Assembly (NCBI RefSeq): GCF_019399895.1
Contig: NC_091867.1
Location: 4,588,001-4,652,000 of the forward strand
Origin: Cardiocondyla obscurior
Taxonomy: Eukaryota > Arthropoda > Insecta > Hymenoptera > Formicidae
DNA length: 64,000 nucleotides
Direction: 5' to 3'
Shown here: one piece after another, positions 37,768 through 49,600 of the stretch
Layout: each line of letters begins with the position of its first letter
Position numbering within the stretch: position 1 is the stretch's first letter
The notes under the pieces: generated by a model
Told to the model about the DNA's origin: nothing
Seen by the model: the letters and a program-made list of their open reading frames with translations, nothing else
The model's database searches: none
Position numbers and translations under genes: made by a program

Positions 37768-40047
37768 TGAAAAGTACATTTGATGTTGCAGACGATCTTT
37801 TTTTTTTCTTTACGTTTCTTGAAACGAGTGTTACGAATTATACCGAAATTGTGCAGGGGCAAAATTCAAACGTCACCAACTTCCTTGTCACCGATTTATT
37901 TATGTCATTTACGATCATAACAGGGAGCACTGGATGTACTCGAATATATAATATAGATATGTACTCGTTAGAAAAGTATACACATCGTCCATACCGATTA
38001 TTGTTACTTGCCCATAAATTAATTACGTACGTATCGCTTTCATAATTAGAGTAGTATTAAACAAAGTACTCTTCCAACTTAGATAGTCACAACACGTTAC
38101 CAATATAACTTATTTAACGTACACTCACTGCATATATGTATTTTGCCCGTCCATATAACAGATACACACACATCTATATTTTAATTTTACAACCCAATAC
38201 GTTTATATTTCAAAGCCAATCTTTTATCATTCATGACCCAACGTCGATTTAAAAAATAAAAGTATAAACTTTTTAACGACGCATATGTAATTAAAAAACT
38301 AAACGTATTTAGTATTCTGGATCCGTTTGCTAAATTAATTTCAATAAATTATTGTTACACTAACGCCATTAATGGAGAGACAATTTTGCATCGGATATTT
38401 CGTGTAAATATAAGTTTGTTTTAATTGCTCGTTTAAATCCTACTCTCAATATGGAGCGATTCTATTTCGCTTTACCTGTTACATGAAGTTGCTTAAGAAA
38501 GCTCAGTCCTGTGGTAGAGTATCCCACTTGTACGAAAGATACAGCAGTTTTTTTTTTCTTTATGGGCATCGCTGGAGTAACGAAATAAGTGAAAAATTCT
38601 TAAAGACTTAGAAAGATGTTTCTTACAACTTATAGGCGAAAAAAAGGCATACAGTCGAAGTATATTGACTCGTAATAGAGGGTCTAGGATTACTACAAAG
38701 CGTCGACTAAAGTTTCTATTGTTTCAAGCATGTATGGTTACAACATACTACTATTAATATAACACTACTTCAGTTACATAGTCATTTTGTTGGCACATTT
38801 TTTGCTAATCAATACGTCACTCGTATTATATCACCTCAGCTTTAATATTATATTCAATTAATTTTATGGTTAGCACGATATCATACTATGTATGTGTGGA
38901 TTATGTTATTTTGTGATTACCATTTTTTTCCCTCATTAAAAAGGGCTTGAAAAATTTAAAATTACTGAAAAACTTTAACACGAAATTAAAGATTAACGCA
39001 AATATAATTGAAACTACATTCCCTTTTTCCCACTGTATTTTATCTCGTAAAATATTCGAAGATATTTTCTTTTATTTCCGGAAACTCTTATATTTCCTTG
39101 GTGCTAGATTCTCTCCTAACATCCTATGCAAGGGTCCGAAACGTCCTTAAAAATATATTAGCGAAGCAAAATGTCTACAGATTCATTAAAGACATTTACA
39201 AATTTGACCAAAGACAACTCACGAAGAAATTAATTAATTTTCTTACACTGAAAACTTATCTACAAAAATCTCTTACGTGTGCATGCAAATTATGTATCTA
39301 TAATTTTTTTTTTTCTTTCTTTCAATTATAAAAGGACTGCATTTACTAGTCCTTTTTCTATATTATATAATTAATTTACACGGCGTATATTATTATTTAT
39401 TATCAAGTTCACAATCGAGGAGTCGTGTTGCAAACGTACATTGTACGAAGCAGCTACTGATATACGTGGATTCTGAGCCACGTTACGCTTTATCTGTACG
39501 TATATATGTGTTATTATGCGTATGTGTTCAGATACATTATCACAAAGAGTGCCCGCTTGCGTCGAGCATTATGTTTAAACATGTATCACGTTAATAGAAC
39601 ATTTGCGCGGAAATACGTAGCGAACGAGAAATAATAAACGATACAAGATCCAATCTATTTGTACTACCTTAGACGTCTACTGCACTCAATTGTACTTTGC
39701 CATTAATATAATCCATCTCGCCAAAATCTCCTTGCATTCGTCCCGTCATTATCGAGGATAAGGCCTTATACTCCTCACACTTATGTTCTTCTATAAAAAC
39801 TTACGTTATCCGACCTCACGTGCTAATCTAGAACATTTAAGCTATCGTCATGCTCAACATCACGTGTGATAAGAGGAGGATTTCTACGGGGATATTGTAA
39901 ATACAACAACCTGCTTTTGAAATTGTGCGGGGCCAGCCCGCACTATCGCGAGCAGTAGCTCAAAAGACAAAGCAAAATGATCTCGTTCCATCGCGATCGC
40001 GGCCGGATCATCGGAATTTGAGCAACGTGTGTTACGCGAGCAATCAG

Positions 40048-40102
40048 TTTTTTTTTCTTTTTTTTTTTTTTTTCTTTTTTCTTTTTTTTTTTCTTTTTTT
40101 TT
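40048..40102. repeat. Long T tract with scattered C
   Basis: About 55 bases of nearly pure T on the + strand (A on the transcribed synaptotagmin strand), just beyond the likely end of the synaptotagmin 3' UTR. Could be a length-variable homopolymer or the remnant of a poly(A) tail. Confidence 0.8.
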
Positions 40103-40117
40103 CGTTACATCGGATTA

Positions 40118-40123
40118 TTTATT
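40118..40123 (-). terminator. Candidate synaptotagmin polyadenylation signal
   Basis: TTTATT on the + strand reads AATAAA on the gene strand, about 310 bases after the stop codon. The A-rich tract that follows makes the exact end uncertain. Confidence 0.3.
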
Positions 40124-40434
40124 ATTTCATGCCTGCCGTACGAGGTATGCAAGATTGCAAAGCACAGAGTTCGCCTTCCGGCCTTCGTTTGAGACAGAAG
40201 TTGTACTTAAGTCAGTCAAGCGATGTACATGAAGTGACGACAGAAGGAGACGATGTCCAAGCCAACGTTAGACAATATTTGCGAGCTTCTGCACTGTATA
40301 TTTTCCGCCTTTTGTCTTCATCTGCAATCCGAATTCCATCAAAAGTGTTAATAGAAATTCTTAATTTTAATCGTCCCGGCTGGATCGTATCTCGTAATTA
40401 ATCACAAACGGCAACCCGCTCCAAGAAGTTGAAC

Positions 40435-40639
40435 TCACCTGCTGTTTAAGCAACTCAGACTCACTGGGAGCGGTTCTGAATCCACGGCTGGGATATGTCC
40501 AGCTACAGTCTCCATTAACGGATACCATTGCGCCACTGGTTTTCTTGGATTATCTAGCATTTCTAGCCAGTGATCACGGCCAATTCCAATAAAGCTCGAT
40601 CCAATCGCGGTGCAGCCCATTAACTCATTCGATCCAATT
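40435..40639 (-). CDS. Synaptotagmin exon 9: end of C2B and C-terminus
   Basis: Encodes IGSNELMGCTAIGSSF, GIGRDHWLEMLDNPRKPVAQ and WYPL, then a 27-residue tail ending LSCLNSR and stop TGA. It carries the WHXL-like motif (WYPL) that ends C2B domains and Glu422, the fifth calcium-ligand position. Confidence 0.95.
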
Positions 40640-43600
40640 CTAACGTTTTATAAAATATTATAGTCCCATTATTATTTAATTAAAAAAAAAAAGTTATACA
40701 AAGTGTTTCCCAAGGATTCTTCTCACCTATCGTAATCAATTACTTTTACTATAAGACTAACATCCTCGATATTATCCGCAGGAACATCAAAAACGAGCGC
40801 CTCGTTGTAAACAGGATAGAGAGTATTCTTCTTCACCGTAGTCTTTTTCTTTTTTATTCTCTTTCCTTGGCATAGCAGATAGACTTTCACATAAGGATCT
40901 AATAAAATAATTAAATCGATTTAAATTACAAATTGAATTTCCAATAAGATTTTTTTTATTTATTAATAACATAAAAATATTTAATCTATCAAAACCTGAT
41001 TTTCCTGTTATATCCATTCCCTTCAGATTTCTGGCTTTAACAACAGTCACTGTCAATCGGCCAGCCGTTGGTAGATAACACAATGACAGCATCAATTCTC
41101 CTAAATTGACCTTCTCCTGCAATGATACAAAGGTTTATATCCGAAATTGCCGTTTTGAAATAATTAAATCCTTGTCTAATGCAAATTAAAATACCTGCAG
41201 AGCACAAAGGATGTCCATCGTGTACTCGATTTCTTGCTCGAGGTCAGTGCACTCTAAAAGCCCTTTAAGGACTACTTGTCCAATGAGATCGTGACGTGAA
41301 AATCGATCAAAGTCGTAAACCGAGAATTGTAGGTAACGTTCTCTCAGTTCTTCATATGACACGCTGGTAAAATAAATTACATATTAAATACTGCATTCAA
41401 TTTTTAAAAAATGTAATTATATAATTCAATACATGTGATTACATATGAAGAACATCTTTCAACATGTGCAATAATTGTAAATTTTCTTACCTAAAAATAA
41501 ACGTTTCATTAAATATCGGATTTAAATTTTTTCGATGTACTTTTGTCTGAAATTTCTTCTTCCTGTCTGGCAACAAGTATACCTTGACATAAGGATCACT
41601 GCTGCCAGTTACATCTTTTATCGGCAATTCGCGAGCTTCCAGAACCTAATATCAGAGAAGCAAATAGAATTAAATTTAATAAATAATTTTCTTTTTTTTT
41701 TTTTGTAGATATTTAGATTCGTTGAAAAGAAAAATTTAATTATACGGCACGCAATCGATTATAAATCATATGCTTTCTTTTGAATAACGATTTTTAAATA
41801 TTGTTTTGGTTTTTTGAAACTTCGTGTATAGTATAACGCAGCGAAGCAGATGTGGAACAAAGGCCGATAATGGCATTATATTTAAATTTATCTTCATGGC
41901 AGAACGCGGTTTGGTATGTAATTGATCTTAATGCACTTGAATTTACCACAGTAGTAGCTTAATGCAAATAGGAGTTGCTTAATCTACACGTTACCACGAT
42001 TAATTCTAGCGCAGGAGAGCGTGCATCCATAAATGCAATATTTTATGATGCTATACATTATCATTATTCAATATCTCACGTGCTGAACATAACCCTGGTG
42101 GATATGTATTCAGCCCAAAGCAGTTTAAATGCAAACTCATTTATTCACACATATAACGCGTTATTTTCCAGTTCAGGAAAATTTCATATCTCATTTATAC
42201 AATTACGATGGAATTAATTTTGTTTAATATTTTACTAAAATATTTATTCATTGTAATTCGTTCACCAACCGTACTGTACAATTACAAAAAATTAAAAGGA
42301 ATAAAAAGAAGATTATTTATTGTACTTTATAATTTATAATGTACGTTTCAACAGGCATGCATTTTTTAATGCAACTAAAAACTGGAAAAAAAATTATAAT
42401 GCCGTACGTTACTTACTTTGACAACAAGACCTTCGATTTCCTTGTCATAGCGAAGAGCAAAATGTAATTTCCCAGCGTATTCCATCTCTGTTGTACTAGA
42501 GCTTTCCGCGCTCTCTTGTCTCACGAGTTCTTTTTTATACAACTCTGGCTGCACATTATTAAAAAATTTATTTTAATATTATATCTCGTTGATAAAATCG
42601 AAATTTTTCTACGTTTAATCATGCATGCATAATATGAGTCAATCGCGAAGGTGATTTGGAAATAAACCGGAAAATCAAAGTATACAGTGCTCTATGTTAC
42701 ATGATATATAAGCCTGCTTCAATAGGAATCAAATAATATTGCGTCACTGTTTATATTTCGTTGCACAATCATCAAAGCAAAAGTATAAATACAATAATGA
42801 CCAAATACCTTGATAAGACCAAGGCTGGAGTCACTGCGATTTTCGAAACTGCAAATACTGAATTTAATATTAGGCAGGTCAAGCCGATGCGATAATTGAC
42901 GTTGAAAACTTTGATGTCTCATTGGCACGATGGGTAAAGTGGTTTGACGCAGCACCTGATAAAATGTTAAAGTTACATTGGCGGCTGAGCTTCGTGGAAC
43001 ACTTTATTAACGGGACTTTACTAAAAAATACCTTCTTGCTATCTTTCTGCTCTTGAACGTATTCGTGAGTGATCGGCTCCGATTGAAGATCCGGTAGAGA
43101 ATGACTGATACGAATTGCATTCTGCTGAATCTGATCGGTCTCTGTATCCTCGGTGTTTTCGTGCCGAGTCACGCTCATTAACCATCGCCAAGTAGAAGAG
43201 CATTGAAAGCTCACAGCTGCCAGAAGGACCAGACCAACTACGGCCACCCCTGCTGCAATTAGCAGCTGATAAGGGAAGTTCTCGCTCCATTCTTCTGGAA
43301 TAATAACCGCTCGTTAGAAAACTCGTGGAAAATCTTAATTTAAGTATTTCGCGGAATGCCGCGTAGACGAACCGTGACATAGTGAAAGGTTCGAGTGAAA
43401 TATTCGCACAAATTCATATTCGCCACGGAACGTTGGACTATAATGTAATAATGGTTAATAAAACCATATTATATAACTTATTAATTGGATTGGAAATCAT
43501 ACGATTTCAAATTGCCGTAACGTAAAGTAGATGGAACATCTAAAGAGAAAGCGTAACTTTTATTAGATCTGTTCAACGGAAAGAAAGTAAATGCAGATGA

Positions 43601-46600
43601 AGGAGGCCCTTCAAAGTAAATTGCGGTCGTATACGTGTGCGTATTTCCGAGGAATGCGTCATCGCGTACATTTCACGACAAAGAGAAGGTATCCTTGGTC
43701 TGGTGAACGAAGAGATCTACACCAACGCGCTTCGAGCTTTCCGTTCTCGTTTATATCGAGAACAATGCGCGACTTGCTAATGACAGAAATATCTTTGATT
43801 TTTTTTTTTTCTTTTTCCCTTTTACGTAGAGGAAGTTATCAACTGCATGTAAGTATAATATATGATGCATTTCCCTGCGGCATATTTCAACTCCGAGATC
43901 AAATCCCGTTCGAAAAAAAAGCAGAAGGAAACCTGTTGTAAAAATATTTCAGGATGCACGACACGGTATTTATTCTTAATTTTATCTTCTCTGTTGTATT
44001 TTTAAAATATAAATATCTCAGCGACTGTTACTTTTTGCCCTGTTAGAGATGAGAAGGAGCGTTGCTCGGAATAATTTAACGTAATAAGATTTTATGTCGT
44101 ATGCGCTCTTATCGGAGAAAAATACTTTCAGATATTGTTTTGCGGAAATGATTCACCGTCGACGACTGTTGAAAACGTCACTACACACGCTGTATCGGAA
44201 ATAATAGGAAATCGATGTGCGATTGGCCACACAGAACCTTTGACTGACTAAATTGCGCATGCACGAGACAGCGTACATATTACAGTTTTGTCCCTTTTTT
44301 TGCGTGCGCGTATCACGGCTGTTTAAAAAGAAAAAAAAATAGAGAGAATGACACATAGCTCGCTTTTTATCTTTAATAACAATGGAATAAAGCCGGCAAA
44401 CAAAACCATATGCGGGTTTTTTGCTTGTTGCCACTTGTAACGAGGAGATGAAATGGATTCACGTGACGAACAAGAATACGCGTAGGTGGTTTATTGTTTC
44501 ATTGTAAAGTTCACTTGTTATTATGATAGCAGGTATCTCGCTACGAGTTAACTTCTGCCCGCTTCGCGTTCTATTCAATCATACGCGATGTAAAATCGCG
44601 TCATGCGATTCAACACGGCTTTTTTTTCACGGAGGTAAGAAGGAAGGAAAAGGAATTCGTTGGCACGAAATGCGCTTTTTCGAAGTATGAATAATTACGT
44701 GCAAACTTATAATTGGTTACAATATCACAAAGAAGTCGGAAGTTCTTTCTTTTGTAGTTCAATTTAAACTTGCACAGTTTTGCAATCCATTCTCCATTAA
44801 TCCGTCTTTCTTGGATTTTATTTCTCCACCAGCTGTATATCAAAACTATTTTTGTTGTAAATCATGTACCCAATATGATCTATGACTCGAACTTGCGGAC
44901 CAGCCACTTGCTGTTCGTAGTATGATAAGTTAATACATATCCAACATGCTTTTTTTTATTCTGTATATATTTACAAAGAAAAAAAAAATAAATGTATACT
45001 CGTGACACTATAATAAAGTTTTCGACGCAGAGTACGATTTACGATATGCTTTTTTGTCGGCGGTATACCGAGCTGCAGCTATGTATTTGACTAAATGATT
45101 GATGGACCTATATACGAGAATTACGGAGTCTCCGGTATTTCTAATACTTGTCGCCGATAATAGCCAAGTTTCGTTTTTTTTCTGTAATTCGCGAGAAAAT
45201 TTTTCTTAACACCTATTCTCGAGTAGCATTTACGCAACAAATAAATTACTCTGGTACTCCTGTTCTTTCCTAGTATTAAGTATTAATGAGCGAACCATAA
45301 TTGGAAGCAATCTATTCTATTTCCCCAACATGTTCTTATATTAATCGAATTTCCATTTATAATACACGCACTTTGCTCGGTCAAAACATGCCAATATCTT
45401 TTTACGTTTATTGCGCTTTTTCATCTTCCGGATGACATGAATTAACCCTGACCCTCGTCCTTCCACAGAGTGCTCAGATAGTCCTTCGCGTGCTATATTA
45501 GGATACTTCTTACAAGGCCAATAAGAAATTCATATCCTTTGTTTATGTGCCATTATCATCGATCCAATTATAAAGCAAATACATTTTGTTAACACCAAGG
45601 ATTTCATTCGCTATTAATTACGTAGCAATGAGTATTAATGTATTCGCTGGTATTAATTATTTTCTTCATTAAATAATTAAAGAACAGAAAATACTGGCAC
45701 GTTTGTTGAGTGCATGTTTTTCGAGAAAAATTATTAACGAGAAGCATATCGAAAAAACGAAACCTTAATTTTAATTAACGACAGTAATTAAAATTTTGTG
45801 GTGACAGCGATTGCGTAATTTACGTAACTTCATTAAAGGGATTAATTCAATATCGGTGTATGTTATAATGATTTTTTATGAAGAATAACGCTTCGAATAT
45901 ACTTCGAGAAATATTGGTGTCCTTGACCTCCTCCTTCTCGATCTCCTTCGTTTTGTCTCTCTAGACTCCACCAACCCTCCTTGGGTTTATCTCGCTTTGT
46001 AAAAAAATTATTCGTTTCCATCCATTCTAAAATTTCGTATTGTTTAATATTTACTCTTGTATTTTGCCGATAAACTAGAATTTTGTATTCAATATTTTCT
46101 AAAGCTGCTCACTAATTTATAAATTATATAAATTATACTACAATTCATATTTTACATTATTATTTACAGTGTTAGGTAAAATTTTTTTCTTTTCTCTCTC
46201 TAAATTGTGTCGGAAACTACAAGTCTTTTAAAACGAGCTTTGTTTTATTTAACAGCCTAAGCTCTGCGTAAGCAGAAGATTTCTTATTCCTGCTACTTGT
46301 AATTTCTGTTTTCAAGAGCAGCTTTTCTCCGAGGGGTTGCTCGAGAATTGAAAACGCTGCTATGTTTGTCTCACATCAGAAAGTTAATACATATTTCCCT
46401 TTTTGTCTTTATGTTTATAGTAATAATAATTCTCGACCGCAAAACCTCTATGTCATACTTACAAACTTCGTCATTAATAACTTATACTACCGATAACTGC
46501 TCAAATTTGTAGAACTCTGTACGTATATACATAACGAATTTTTTTTATCACACAAAGTTGTAAATTCAACAATACAAAATGTCGATAGCAAAACATATCC

Positions 46601-49600
46601 CGCAGCTCACATAACTTTATATATCGAAATATCATATGTTTGTGGTGTAATAGTTATATGTCACGTATTTTAGCAAATATGGATAGCAAACAAAATATGT
46701 CAATAACTAAACTAACAAACGCTGTGGACGCTTTAGGTAATCTGTCTTTGAGATAATTAAAAACCAATAAAAGAACTGAATACGTCAACTAAAATGCAAA
46801 AAAAACTGTAGATAGTTAATAGTGATTTTTTTTTCGAATTTTTATATAGAGCTTGATAAGATTATTTTGATTAAGGCGACTGTAATGGTGCAATAAAAAT
46901 CAATTTAATATTTAAAATATGTATATATAAAAGAAAAAAAAAAGATCGAGTAATGATTATTACTTTTATAGAAAACCCTTGAGGCGCTCTCGTAGCAATT
47001 TAGTTGATTTATTATTTTTAACCGCTGTAGCGTAGCTTATGAAACAAATATTTATGTTTGCGGTCCAGTAATTAAAACTAACATTACATCAATATAAATT
47101 GCTTTTTGCTAAATAATAGAGTTCTAAATGAAAGATATCGATGACACGATAAGCTTTTCACAGGCGTAGATGAAGCAGATTTATATAAAGTAGGCTGCAA
47201 ATCAGATCAATGTGACGCCTAATATTTTCTTTTTATTTATATAAAAATTTTCTTAGCTACAGAAAATAACGTTGTATACGCTGATTAAAATGTTCAAATA
47301 TTACCAGATCTACACCGATTTATTATTAAGACAAGAAAATGCTTCGCCGAATAACGAAGATTCTACGACAAAGGTGACGGAGTATGTAGAAAGAAATGAG
47401 AAAAGAAAGTAGCCGGGCAAGAGTAAGATTTCAAGAAAATACGAAGTGATCGATACAGTTTTGCATCCTAAGGTAATATTTTCGAGTTCTTTGCAGTTCA
47501 AGTTCTATCAAATTTAACGACGGTTTCTTGGTAGTTTGAAATGAAGTTTTCTCTTATCGGATATTTCTTTTTCAAACTGCATAGATTTTTTATACTTGCG
47601 CTTTTACAAAAAATATATACCAAGATCTGAAACTCTTAATAATGTTAGCTGCATACGTATGGATTTGATTAATACACACGTACTATTGTATCACATATTT
47701 ATATATCGTTATTTATCTCGTTTTGTGAGAAAAGTAAAATAAACGTACGAGAATAAAATGAAATAAAGGCACTGAAGGATACGAGGAAAAAGTATGATAA
47801 ATTTGTTAGCACAAAGTATTGTTTGATGTCCATCACTTTCCAACAGTACTTGTGCTCAGAAGACGTAATAATGATTAATTTGGACAATAAAGATTTTCCT
47901 ATTTTTTTTGTAGCTCAGTTGATAAATTACAATGTCATTATTCGTGATATTACGCAGGAACCAGATCAAATTAAGAAAACATGTTCGATCTTTAAAAGTA
48001 CATTAATACCAATATTGAATTTATTTCAACATCGTAAGAAAAAAAGTAATTCTAGCAAATAAATTACTTCACCTGTCTAATAAACGGATTTTTGTATTGT
48101 ATGTCAATATATTTCATTAAACACAGAACTAGATTCTCGATATTTAACGAGAAATTCCATTTCTTACTAACTGTACTGCAAAAACAGAAAATCGGAAGAT
48201 AAATTTGCATTCTAATTAATTAATAATTAAGACAAGAACGATGTAATTTCATTATTCTTCTTAGTGTTTATTATATATTTAATGCGAAATAGAGAGATGA
48301 AAATGTTAAAATATATTAATTATATTAGATAGTGCATTTTATCATAATAAAAAGTGTTGGTAAAAACATTTTATAATTAAAAACATAGATATATGTATTC
48401 TATACTTTAAGTATTAATAAACATAAAGCATTTTTAAATAAGACTATGTAGCTAGATATTATAAAACATGTAAAAATATTAATTTTTTATCTTTATTTGA
48501 GAATATAAAAATAATATTTGTACCAAATCTATCTTGCTACAATAAATAAAGTTTTTTATTTTAATTTTAAATGATGTTTACTTGTCGGAAATAGAAAGAA
48601 AAAATCCTCTGAAGCGTTTAAACGAGAGAAGCCTGTTTGACATTTTATTTTGACTTCTACCATATTAGTATAGGCTTTCGCAAAATCATTAGTAATAGAT
48701 CCGATAAATCCGGATTTAATTTTTCCGGAAACAGATTACGGAAAATAAAATTCTCATTTGAATTATAAGAAACATATTCAGTGTAAAATGGCGATTGTGA
48801 CTGAAAAAAAGATTGCCAGTTTAAAAAATAAATTCAGAAATTCGACCATTTGCTGAAGTATTACGTATAATAAGGAGAAAGGTCCGCTTCATTATTTATT
48901 CAAAATGGCAAAGCATATCTTTTTTTACTGATATTTGGCAAAAGGCAAAATAAAGTACCTCTCTTACTTGTCCGGGACTTGGCCCCACGAGTGTAATAAT
49001 GGAGAAGAAATATGCGGGCGTTTATTTTGTTTGAAAAATTGTTACATTAATATTAATTTCAACACCTGAAGAATAAAGTAGATTAGAATACATTTTGATT
49101 TGTCATAAAGAATTTTTTTACAGTACGATTTTTGTTCTCTTTTTTTTTCAAAATGTTTTATAATTTCTTGAAACAAAAAAAAATGTAATATCCCATAAAT
49201 TTTAATACGTTGATAGGTAATGTTAACGTAAGCTTGTTACAGCACGCTGGAGTTCTAATTGTCTGGTTAACCAAATCCGCTTAACGTTACAAGTAATTTC
49301 ATTTTCAGAACTGTATCCTCGGTGGTACAAAATTGGCCTTCGATGCGATATATTGTGGCTGATGCCAGAATTAATCTCTCCAAATATGATCGTTAAAGGG
49401 TGAAACCTTTCACTTATTGACAAACTAAATACATATAAATAAAATAGTATACGAAATATTTTATAAGATTTTATATCATTTGGCTTTATAAAATAAAAAA
49501 GAAATATCAGACAAAATCTTCAAAGCGTTAAAGATTAAATATGCCTTGCAGTGATAAAAATCGAGAAAAATAAAATGATAATTACTATAGCTTTTGTCAT

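Larger units (their letters stand above)
33222..40434. other. Convergent intergenic region with 3' UTRs of neurobeachin and synaptotagmin
   Basis: Neurobeachin (+) ends at 33221 and synaptotagmin (-) ends at 40435, so the genes converge. No open frame in these 7.2 kb carries a recognisable domain. A long neurobeachin 3' UTR is likely. An AATAAA at 37762-37767 followed by a TG-rich stretch is one plausible end, and other AATAAA motifs occur (near 34253 and 38256). The stretch from about 37600 to 39400 is AT-rich. A CpG-rich patch at 37200-37600 has no gene I recognise. Confidence 0.55.

Noticed and set aside
49223..49423. 66-codon open frame on the - strand
   Set aside because: Shadow of the AK7 remnant on the + strand at 49310-49393; no recognisable domain.
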